5,406 nucleotides of DNA from Flavobacterium sp. (GTDB lineage: Bacteria > Bacteroidota > Bacteroidia > Flavobacteriales > Flavobacteriaceae). The stretch is taken from positions 1 to 5,406 of the forward strand of contig JAAURU010000275.1 of the NCBI GenBank assembly GCA_012032075.1. The letters are read 5' to 3'. The notes beneath the pieces were generated by a model that saw only the letters and a list, made by a program, of their open reading frames with translations, was not told where the DNA came from and ran no database searches. The position numbers and the translations under genes are program-made. Below, piece by piece: positions 1 to 5,406 of this stretch (position 1 is the first letter of the stretch; the number at the start of each line of letters is the position of its first letter).

Positions 1-1166
1 AAGCTGTATTTCAATTCAATTTCACTACCTATTTTTTTATTTTGCAACGAATAATTTTTGTTTTCTATTAGAGTAATAGGAGCAGGTTCAACTAAATATT
101 CAGTAGCATTAAAACTGTTTTGGATTTGTTCGTCAAGCGCAAAATAACTCACACTGCGCAAAGAAAGAGTTGATTTTATCTTGGTATTAAAGGCTAAGGT
201 GTTAAAGAAAGCATCGTTAAAAATACTTTGAGTGTCACTAAAAGTAGTGTTTTCTCCACTAAAAGAATTAAATGTGTTGTTACTTTCTTTTTCAAAGCGG
301 TCTTGTCTATATATGTCAAAAGAAGAAAAACTTTTAGAAATTTGGCTACTGGCTTTGGTTCCAGCATTATTATAATCGGCTAGATTTAAAAGTTTTATTT
401 TTTTTCTTATAAGACCTATGTTTAAACTTTCTTTCCATCGATTTTCAGAAACCACACCAGCTCCAAGTGTAAGATTACCAAACCATATATTTAATATGTT
501 TTTTTTAAGCTTGAGGTTCACTGCAACAGCATCAGATTTTCCTAAACTTTTTAAAATAGGATTATCTTCAAAGTTTTTCAAAATTTGAACAGCATCGAGT
601 ACTTTTCCATCTAAATTTTTTGAAAGCAGTTTATAATCTTGGTCAAATAAATCATCTCCTTCTATTAGTAGTTTTTTAATAGGTACACCATTGGCTTTAA
701 TGCTGCCATCTTCTAGTACTTCAATACCAGGAATACGTTTTAAAACATCTTCTACGGTTTGTTCAGTATCATTGGTAAAATATTTGGTTTTTATAGTAAT
801 AGTGTCGCTATCTATTTTTATCTTTTGTTCGGTTTTTAAAACGACTTCATTTAGTGCTTCTATTTTTTCTTCTAGTTCAAATGATTGAGTAATAGTTGTT
901 TTGTCAGTTAAAAGAAGAGTGGTCTCTTTTTTTTCATAGCCTAAACTAGATACACTTAAAGTGATTTTTTCATTTGCTTTAGCAGCAATTGAAATAGTAT
1001 AAATCCCTTTAGCATTAGTATAGCCATAGCCTAAAATAGACTCATTAGCATCTAAAACAATAACAGAAGCATTATCAATACTTCTGTTATTGTTTTTAAT
1101 GTTTCCTGTAATAATATAATTTTGAGAAAAACAAAATGTACTCAAAAAGAATAAAATGTATTTCAT
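1..1166 (-). CDS. TonB-dependent-receptor-like outer membrane protein, N-terminal 388 codons (3' end beyond window)
   Basis: This frame is open from ATG at 1166-1164 to the left edge of the window, so the C-terminal barrel is missing. Residues 1-15 (MKYILFFLSTFCFSQ) form a signal peptide ending in the FSQ typical of flavobacteria. Residues about 17-100 look like a carboxypeptidase-regulatory-like beta-sandwich, with ITGNI, a GYGYTNAKGIYTI turn and SSLGYEKKE. Residues about 105-222 resemble the plug region of TonB-dependent receptors: LNEVVL, then VEDVLKRIPGIEVLEDG, a NGVPIKKLLIEGDDLF strand and DAVQILKNFEDN. From about 228 the sequence alternates in the manner of barrel strands. In this family such proteins sit in the outer membrane and move or bind large substrates using TonB energy; the substrate here is unknown. 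I see no obvious TonB box. The ATG directly follows the stop of the upstream GLPGLI gene, which suggests translational coupling. A non-transporting outer membrane barrel of the same architecture is the main alternative. Confidence 0.85.
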   Translation of the reverse strand, partial: MKYILFFLSTFCFSQNYIITGNIKNNNRSIDNASVIVLDANESILGYGYTNAKGIYTISIAAKANEKITLSVSSLGYEKKETTLLLTDKTTITQSFELEEKIEALNEVVLKTEQKIKIDSDTITIKTKYFTNDTEQTVEDVLKRIPGIEVLEDGSIKANGVPIKKLLIEGDDLFDQDYKLLSKNLDGKVLDAVQILKNFEDNPILKSLGKSDAVAVNLKLKKNILNIWFGNLTLGAGVVSENRWKESLNIGLIRKKIKLLNLADYNNAGTKASSQISKSFSSFDIYRQDRFEKESNNTFNSFSGENTTFSDTQSIFNDAFFNTLAFNTKIKSTLSLRSVSYFALDEQIQNSFNATEYLVEPAPITLIENKNYSLQNKKIGSEIELKYS

Positions 1167-1395
1167 TTACTCAGCTATTTCAATATACTGTTCTTCTATA
1201 TTTTGTTTTATAGGTTTAAAACTATTATTGTTTTCTTTTGCAACTAACATTAAAGTTTCATAATTACTTTCAATAATATAATTAGCGTGTTTTAAATAGG
1301 TTTTATATCCAAACCACTTGGTAAATTTTTCCTCTACATCTTGTTTGATAAAATCAATCTTGATAGGTTTTTTTAAGGGATATTCAATATTTTTT
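1167..1395 (-). pseudogene. GLPGLI family protein, C-terminal part after the frameshift
   Basis: This is the downstream reading frame of the interrupted GLPGLI gene. From KNIEYPLKK to the end it encodes about 75 residues that align without a gap at the junction to the intact paralogue upstream (KNMEYPLKK), and both end in QYIEIAE. The shared text includes KIDFIK, EEKF, WF-YK and HANY, so this tail is a conserved part of the protein and not a separate gene. A gene caller could start a small ORF at the ATG at 1427-1425, but its first 11 residues are the neighbouring part of the same gene read out of frame. The TAA at 1169-1167 abuts the ATG of the receptor-like gene with no intervening base. 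If one A is removed from the run at 1390-1395, this tail joins the upstream part into a 272-residue protein. Confidence 0.85.
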
Positions 1396-1986
1396 AAAAT
1401 AAAAATAGATTTTATAGTCACTATCATAGGCTTCTAAAACTAATCCTGGTAAGCCATTAAATTTCCATGGTCCATAAGGTATAGGTAGGGCAGTGGTGTA
1501 CCAAATCGTATAATCTCTGCCTCTAAAAGTAGCTATAGCTTTATTACAAGTATATTTCCCTATTTTTTTGGTTTCTTTTTCAAATTTCCAATTAATAGTA
1601 GGTCTTTTTTCTTTTACATAAATATTACCCATTCCCATTACATAAGACCATAAAGTGTCTTTTTCTCTGTCAAAATAGACTTGGTTGCCAACGCTATTTG
1701 TTCCAGTACCACTTAAATCTATAATGGCTAGCGTTCCCTTTTCTTCATTAGCCTCTGTGTAAACAGGATTTACTAATTTACTTAAATCTGTTTCTAAAGA
1801 ATCTTTTTCAGATACGAAGTAAGAATGATTTGTATCAAATGTTAATTGTGCATTAAACTCTTTACCTTGTTTCTGGCCTAATTGCAAACTTTTAATATAA
1901 CCATAATTGACAATACCCTGTTTTTCCTGAGCGCTTATTATGATTGAAAAAAACAAAAATAATAGTAGTTGATTTTGTTTGTACAT
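1384..1986 (-). pseudogene. GLPGLI family protein, N-terminal part, frame broken near the end
   Basis: The ATG at 1986-1984 starts a protein with a hydrophobic signal peptide (residues about 6-18) and a probable type I cleavage site at SAQ, so the product is exported. The signature GLPGLVLE follows GPWKFN at residues about 174-186. This matches the motif that names the GLPGLI family (TIGR01200), whose biochemical function is unknown to me. Conserved stretches shared with the upstream paralogue include KQGIVNYGYI, SYFVSEKDSLET, VGNQVYFD and KFEKETKKIG. The frame ends early in FYFKKY and then TGA, because the A run holds six A's where five would keep the FYFKN reading seen in the paralogue. Removing one A gives 272 residues, the same as the paralogue. 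The start lies 3 bp after the upstream stop, consistent with one operon. A truncated product without the tail is possible, as is a sequencing error. Confidence 0.88.
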
Positions 1987-1989
1987 CTT

Positions 1990-2808
1990 TTATTCTGCTA
2001 TTTCAATATATTGTTGATTTATTTTTTGTTTTGTAGGGATAAATTTTGGGTGGTCTTTAGCAATCATAAGCATATTTTCATATTCACGTTCTATCAAATA
2101 GTTTGCATGTGCTAAATAATCTTTGTAAGAAAACCATCGTGAAAATTTTTCCTCAATATCTTCTTTAATAAAATCAATTTTAATTTCTTTTTTTAAAGGA
2201 TATTCCATGTTTTTAAAATAGAAATATATTTTGTATTCACTATCATAGCCTTCTAAGACTAATCCTGGTAAGCCATTAAATTTCCATGGCCCATAAGGAA
2301 TAGGTATTGCTTTAGTGTACCAAACCGTGTAATCTCTACCCCTAAAAGTGGAAGTTACTTTATTACAAGTGTAATTGCCTATTTTTTTCGTCTCTTTTTC
2401 AAATTTCCATTTAATGGTAGGTCTCTTTTCTTTAACATACATATTACCCATACCACCAATTAAATATGACCATAAACTATCTTTTTCGCTGTCGAAATAC
2501 ACTTGGTTACCTACAAAATTTGTGTATAATTCTGAATTGTTAAGATTTATTGTTCCAACAGTTCCATTTTCTCCATTCGACTCAGTGAAAACGGGTTTTG
2601 CAATTGTGTTGTCTGTTATAGTTTCTAAAGAGTCTTTTTCAGACACAAAATAAGAACGCTTACCATCAAAAGTTAGTTGTGCATTATATTCATCTCCTTG
2701 TTTTTCGCCTTGAAATATGCTATTTATATAACCGTAATTTACAATGCCTTGTTTTTGTTGAGAAAAACAGGTTAAAGTAAATAATAGTAATAAAATATAC
2801 TTGGTCAT
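1990..2808 (-). CDS. GLPGLI family protein (intact paralogue)
   Basis: This is a complete 272-residue secreted protein of the GLPGLI family (TIGR01200, function unknown). It has a short signal peptide (MTKYILLLLFTLTCFSQ), with cleavage likely at the FSQ junction. The cysteine is not in a convincing lipobox, so I do not call it a lipoprotein. The family motif appears as GLPGLVLE after GPWKFN at residues about 173-185. The C-terminal segment KIDFIKEDIEEKF through QYIEIAE matches the neighbouring copy. I prefer the ATG at 2808-2806 to an in-frame GTG at 2826-2824, because the ATG puts a normal signal peptide at the N-terminus and gives the same length as the frame-corrected neighbour. It appears to be the first gene of a minus-strand operon with the second GLPGLI gene and the receptor-like gene. 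The two GLPGLI copies are near-identical around the motif but differ in residues about 65-100, so they are a diverged tandem duplication. Confidence 0.92.
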   Translation of the reverse strand: MTKYILLLLFTLTCFSQQKQGIVNYGYINSIFQGEKQGDEYNAQLTFDGKRSYFVSEKDSLETITDNTIAKPVFTESNGENGTVGTINLNNSELYTNFVGNQVYFDSEKDSLWSYLIGGMGNMYVKEKRPTIKWKFEKETKKIGNYTCNKVTSTFRGRDYTVWYTKAIPIPYGPWKFNGLPGLVLEGYDSEYKIYFYFKNMEYPLKKEIKIDFIKEDIEEKFSRWFSYKDYLAHANYLIEREYENMLMIAKDHPKFIPTKQKINQQYIEIAE

Positions 2809-2852
2809 TAAAATTTTATTTTGCACAAAACAATGTAAAAAAAATGAAGTAT

Positions 2853-2885
2853 CAAAATACTATCTACAGAATAAGCTGTTAACAA
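2853..2885 (-). promoter_or_regulatory. Possible promoter of the GLPGLI/receptor operon (weak match)
   Basis: Read on the minus strand, TTG (2885-2883) is followed 23 bases later by TATTTTG (2859-2853). This is one base short of the Bacteroidota -7 consensus TAnnTTTG, and the spacing is slightly long. It lies about 45 bp ahead of the ATG at 2808, a sensible distance, and no better match is present between 2809 and 3034 on this strand. It is weak evidence given the A+T richness. Confidence 0.25.
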
Positions 2886-2890
2886 CTAAA

Positions 2891-2922
2891 ATTGTGCATC
2901 ATTTTTAATAATCGTATTTTTG
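2891..2922 (+). promoter_or_regulatory. Predicted Bacteroidota-type promoter for dnaE
   Basis: ATTG at 2891-2894 is followed after 20 bases by TATTTTTG at 2915-2922, an exact match to the -7 element TAnnTTTG recognised by the Bacteroidota primary sigma factor, with normal spacing from the -33 TTG. Transcription would begin near 2928-2930, giving an untranslated leader of about 105 bases before the dnaE ATG. That leader would contain the palindrome and the three TTTGGAATTT copies listed separately. Confidence 0.5.
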
Positions 2923-2935
2923 AAAGCTACCAAAT

Positions 2936-3026
2936 TTTGGAATTTCACTTCGACATCCCGATAGCTTTCGAGACAATGTGACATATTTTAGAATTTGGAA
3001 TTTTGCTATTTAATCATTTGGAATTT
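2936..3026 (+). repeat. Three copies of TTTGGAATTT in the dnaE leader
   Basis: Exact copies of the 10-mer TTTGGAATTT lie at 2936-2945, 2994-3003 and 3017-3026. The second and third share one more base on the left (ATTTGGAATTT). Start-to-start distances are 58 and 23 bases, so they are not a regular tandem array. All three lie between the predicted promoter and the dnaE start, in non-coding DNA. They may be remnants of a low-complexity intergenic repeat or a repeated binding site; the sequence does not decide which. Confidence 0.6.
2945..2981. repeat. Imperfect palindrome in the divergent intergenic region
   Basis: The core TCCCGATAGCTTTCGAGA (2956-2973) is an 18-base inverted repeat centred on AGCT, with 7 of 9 pairs matching. 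TCAC (2945-2948) and GTGA (2978-2981) add an outer pairing across an asymmetric internal loop. It is richer in G+C than its surroundings. It sits between divergent genes, and no T-run directly follows, so it is not a normal terminator. It looks like a decayed copy of a dispersed intergenic hairpin element, or it could fold in the dnaE leader RNA. Confidence 0.45.
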
Positions 3027-3034
3027 AACACACT

Positions 3035-4303
3035 ATGTATTTAATATTCGATACCGAAACTACAGGATTACCAAGAAGTTGGGCTGCACCAATTACTGAC
3101 ACGGACAACTGGCCTCGTTGTGTTCAAATTGCATGGCAATTACATGATGAAATGGGAAACTTAATAGAGCATCAAGATTATTTGGTAAAACCAGAAGGTT
3201 TTAATATTCCTTATGATGCCGAACGTATTCATGGTATTTCAACCGAATTAGCCGAAAAAGAAGGTGTTGCTTTATCAGAAGTATTAGAAAAATTCAACAT
3301 TGCTTTATCAAAAACAAAATTCATTGTAGGTCAAAATGTAGGTTTTGATGTCAATATTATGGGTTGTGAATTTCATAGAATGAATGTAACATCTGAAATG
3401 ACTAAAATGCCTATTTTAGATACTTGTACAGAAGTTACAGCACAATTATTACAATTACCTGGTGGTCGTGGTGGGAAATTCAAATTACCTACATTAACCG
3501 AATTGCATGAATATTTATTCAACGAACCCTTTGCAGAAGCTCACAATGCCACTGCCGATGTAGAAGCAACGACGCGTTGTTTTTTGGAACTGATTAAAAG
3601 GGAAGTGTTTACCAAAGAGGAATTAGATGTTACACCCGATTATTTTACCAAATTTAAAGAACACAATCCAAAAGAAATCCAACTTATTGGATTACAACAT
3701 ATCAATTTAAAGAAGGCTTCAGACGAAATTAGAAAGCAACTTCAGAAAGTTGAACAAAACACAACGCAAACAACCATTTCAGAATCGGATAAAAAGGATT
3801 TATCGAAAGCCAAGTTTGCGCATTTACACAATCATTCTCAATTTTCGGTTTTACAATCGACTATTGCGATTCCTGCTTTGGTTTCGGCTACAGCCAAAAA
3901 TAAAATGCCAGCAGTTGCTATGACAGATACAGCAAATATGATGGGCGCTTTTCACTTTGTAAGTGCGGTTATGAATCATAACAAAGTAGCCAAAACAAAA
4001 ATTGAAGCAGCCATTGAAGCTGGAGAAGTACCCACAGAAACTGAAATCAAGCCAATTGTAGGTTGTGAATTCAATATTTGTGAAAACCATTTGGATAAAA
4101 CCAAAAAAGACAATGGGTATCAAGTGGTTTTATTAGCTAAAAACAAAAAAGGCTATCATAATTTGGCTAAAATGTCTTCCATTGCTAATATAAATGGTTT
4201 TTATTATGTTCCAAGAATTGATAAAAAATTGTGGAACAATACAAGGAAGACATTATGGTTTTATCTGGGAATTTGTATGGTGAAATTCCAAGTAAAATTC
4301 TAA
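3035..4303 (+). CDS. dnaE: DNA polymerase III subunit alpha with fused proofreading exonuclease, N-terminal part (frame broken near 4230)
   Basis: This is the first part of the replicative polymerase, which copies the chromosome as the catalytic subunit of the Pol III holoenzyme. Residues 1-185 are a DnaQ-like DEDDh 3'-5' exonuclease with all catalytic residues present: D6 and E8 (FDTETTG), D105 (GQNVGFDVNIM), and H170 and D175 (AHNATADVEAT). A charged linker (about 225-258) leads to the PHP domain, which begins at HLHNHSQFS (263-271), continues through TDTANMMGAFHF and includes KPIVGCEF with E345. In flavobacteria the polymerase typically carries this fused exonuclease and is about 1,500 residues long. 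The ATG at 3035 places the MYLIFDTETTG start where the exonuclease fold begins. There is no Shine-Dalgarno sequence, as is normal for the phylum. After IDKK (residues 395-398) the frame is wrong: residues 399-422 are out-of-frame text ending at TAA 4301-4303, and the true protein continues in another frame. Confidence 0.95.
   Translation: MYLIFDTETTGLPRSWAAPITDTDNWPRCVQIAWQLHDEMGNLIEHQDYLVKPEGFNIPYDAERIHGISTELAEKEGVALSEVLEKFNIALSKTKFIVGQNVGFDVNIMGCEFHRMNVTSEMTKMPILDTCTEVTAQLLQLPGGRGGKFKLPTLTELHEYLFNEPFAEAHNATADVEATTRCFLELIKREVFTKEELDVTPDYFTKFKEHNPKEIQLIGLQHINLKKASDEIRKQLQKVEQNTTQTTISESDKKDLSKAKFAHLHNHSQFSVLQSTIAIPALVSATAKNKMPAVAMTDTANMMGAFHFVSAVMNHNKVAKTKIEAAIEAGEVPTETEIKPIVGCEFNICENHLDKTKKDNGYQVVLLAKNKKGYHNLAKMSSIANINGFYYVPRIDKKLWNNTRKTLWFYLGICMVKFQVKF
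4223..4234 (+). other. Frameshift site in dnaE (one base missing at or beside an A6 run)
   Basis: The frame starting at 3035 is correct through GAT AAA AAA, and the downstream frame is correct from GTG GAA CAA TAC at 4231. One extra base in this interval would join them: a seventh A gives DKKIVEQYKED, and an extra G gives DKKLVEQYKED. Both fit the polymerase family. The exact missing base cannot be fixed from this sequence alone. Confidence 0.85.
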
Positions 4304-5406
4304 ATATTGGTGAAAATCAAGCTGAAGATGCTGTGATTTGGTGGAAGGAACAATTTGGTGACGATTTCTATCTTGAAATCATGCGACACAATCAAGAAGA
4401 TGAAAATCGAGTCAATAAAACCTTAATTGAGTTTTCCCAAAAACACAATGTCAAGCTAATTGCGACTAACAATACGTATTACGTTAATAAAGAAGATGCC
4501 AATGCTCATGATATTCTATTGTGTGTTAAAGATGGTGAAAAACAAGCTACACCTATAGGTAGAGGAAGAGGTTATCGTTACGGTTTGCCTAATCAAGAAT
4601 ATTATTTCAAATCGGAAGAAGAGATGAAAAAACTTTTTGCCGATTTACCTGATGCGATTATTAATATTCAAGAAATTGTAGATAAGGTTGAAATTTACTC
4701 TCTTTATCGTGATGTTTTATTACCAAAATATGATATTCCTGAAGAATTTATCAATCCAGAAGATAAAATTGACAATGGTGTAAGAGGAGAAAATGCCTAT
4801 TTACGTCATTTAACTATAGAAGGTGCGAAACGAAGATATAAGGAAATCACTCCAGACATTCAAGAGCGTTTGGATTTTGAACTACTCACCATTTCTAATT
4901 CAGGTTATCCAGGATATTTCTTAATTGTACAAGATTTTATTGCCGAAGCCCGTAAAATGGATGTTTCGGTTGGTCCAGGTCGTGGTTCAGCTGCTGGTTC
5001 AGCTGTTGCGTATTGTTTGGGAATTACAAATATCGACCCCATTAAATATGATTTGCTTTTTGAGCGTTTCCTAAATCCAGATCGGGTATCAATGCCAGAT
5101 ATTGATATCGATTTCGATGATGAAGGTCGTGGTCGTGTTATGGATTATGTAATTAAAAAATATGGAGCCAATCAGGTTGCCCAAATTATTACCTATGGTA
5201 AAATGGCAACGAAATCAGCCATTAGAGATACAGCTCGTGTACTTGATTTGCCTTTGTTTGAAGCGGATAGAATTGCCAAGTTAATTCCAGGAATGATGCC
5301 TTCTAAGTGGAATTTGGCACGCTTTATTGCTGAAAAAGAAGACGATGTTAAAAAAGCCTTACGTTCAGACGAATTTGATAAAGTAAAAGAATTAATTGCG
5401 ATTGCA
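4231..5406 (+). CDS. dnaE: DNA polymerase III subunit alpha, continuation after the frameshift (3' end beyond window)
   Basis: This is the second part of the same polymerase gene, open without interruption to the right edge. A caller ignoring the frameshift would start it at the ATG at 4255. Joined to the first part it gives 791 residues inside the window, about half the expected length. It completes the PHP domain (EIMRHNQEDENRVNK, ATNNTYY, AHDILLCVKDGE). It then enters the C-family polymerase core with GYPGYFLIV, the GPGRGSAAGS loop (near residue 649) and PDIDIDF, whose aspartates at 5104 and 5110 (corrected residues 691 and 693) correspond to the catalytic D401 and D403 of the E. coli enzyme. 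ITYGKMATKSAIRD follows. The third catalytic aspartate, the tau- and beta-binding regions and the OB fold lie beyond the window. PHP ligand positions are degenerate (NNTYY where active PHP polymerases have ND-HY), though H492 of AHDILLC is kept. Confidence 0.95.
   Translation, partial: MEQYKEDIMVLSGNLYGEIPSKILNIGENQAEDAVIWWKEQFGDDFYLEIMRHNQEDENRVNKTLIEFSQKHNVKLIATNNTYYVNKEDANAHDILLCVKDGEKQATPIGRGRGYRYGLPNQEYYFKSEEEMKKLFADLPDAIINIQEIVDKVEIYSLYRDVLLPKYDIPEEFINPEDKIDNGVRGENAYLRHLTIEGAKRRYKEITPDIQERLDFELLTISNSGYPGYFLIVQDFIAEARKMDVSVGPGRGSAAGSAVAYCLGITNIDPIKYDLLFERFLNPDRVSMPDIDIDFDDEGRGRVMDYVIKKYGANQVAQIITYGKMATKSAIRDTARVLDLPLFEADRIAKLIPGMMPSKWNLARFIAEKEDDVKKALRSDEFDKVKELIAIA

Noticed and set aside
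395..410. T-rich run that looks like a terminator tail
   Set aside because: It lies inside the receptor-like coding sequence (lysine codons on the minus strand), with no convincing stem before it.
691..888. Plus-strand ORF of 65 codons
   Set aside because: It is antisense to the plug region of the receptor-like gene and is a serine/phenylalanine-rich shadow with no signal of its own.
2375..2653. Plus-strand ORF of 92 codons
   Set aside because: It lies opposite the intact GLPGLI gene, whose sequence is conserved in a paralogue; this frame is a shadow.
2809..2826. GTG start at 2826 extending the intact GLPGLI protein by 6 residues
   Set aside because: The extension puts polar residues ahead of a normal signal peptide. 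The ATG at 2808 gives the same 272-residue length as the frame-corrected neighbour.
2860..2868. CTATCTACA as a possible DnaA box
   Set aside because: It matches only 7 of 9 bases of TTATCCACA and stands alone, so it is likely chance.
3851..4123. Minus-strand ORF of 90 codons
   Set aside because: It is opposite the PHP domain of dnaE, which is clearly coding; the Phe/Cys-rich product is a shadow.
1..5406. CRISPR arrays, tRNA or rRNA genes, insertion sequences, defence systems
   Set aside because: No regular spaced repeats, cloverleaf sequence, rRNA sequence, transposase or terminal inverted repeats were seen on either strand.

Overview
The window is A+T-rich DNA, most likely from the family Flavobacteriaceae (Bacteroidota), probably Flavobacterium or a close relative. 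Three things point there. The genes include GLPGLI-family secreted proteins and a TonB-dependent-receptor-type outer membrane protein with an N-terminal carboxypeptidase-regulatory-like domain. The DNA polymerase III alpha subunit carries a fused N-terminal DnaQ-type exonuclease, as in Flavobacteriia. There are no clear Shine-Dalgarno sequences, and a good match to the Bacteroidota promoter (TTG, then TAnnTTTG) lies ahead of the polymerase gene.

Layout. Positions 1-2808 on the minus strand look like a three-gene operon, read right to left: an intact GLPGLI protein (2808-1990), a second GLPGLI paralogue (1986-1167) split by one extra A in an A6 run, and the first 388 codons of a TonB-dependent-receptor-like barrel protein (1166 to beyond position 1). 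The genes are 3 bp and 0 bp apart. A divergent intergenic region of 226 bp (2809-3034) follows. It holds a predicted plus-strand promoter, a possible weak minus-strand promoter, an imperfect palindrome and three copies of TTTGGAATTT. From 3035 to the right edge lies dnaE on the plus strand: exonuclease domain, PHP domain and the start of the polymerase core. Its frame breaks once, by a missing base at or just after an A6 run near 4223-4234.

How the genes work together. The minus-strand genes probably encode an exported envelope set: two periplasmic or secreted GLPGLI proteins made with an outer membrane barrel protein. The substrate and role are not evident from sequence. The plus-strand gene is the replicative polymerase and is functionally unrelated; the two units share only the intergenic region. 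The PHP domain of this polymerase has lost several metal-ligand positions while the fused exonuclease keeps all five catalytic residues, so proofreading is probably done by the fused domain.

Both frame breaks are one-base changes at or beside A6 tracts. Because dnaE is essential, a sequence error is the simplest explanation there, with transcriptional or translational slippage as the biological alternative. I found no clearly new multi-gene system. The most interesting items are the slippage question, the GLPGLI-pair/receptor operon, the degenerate PHP domain and the repeated element in the dnaE leader.
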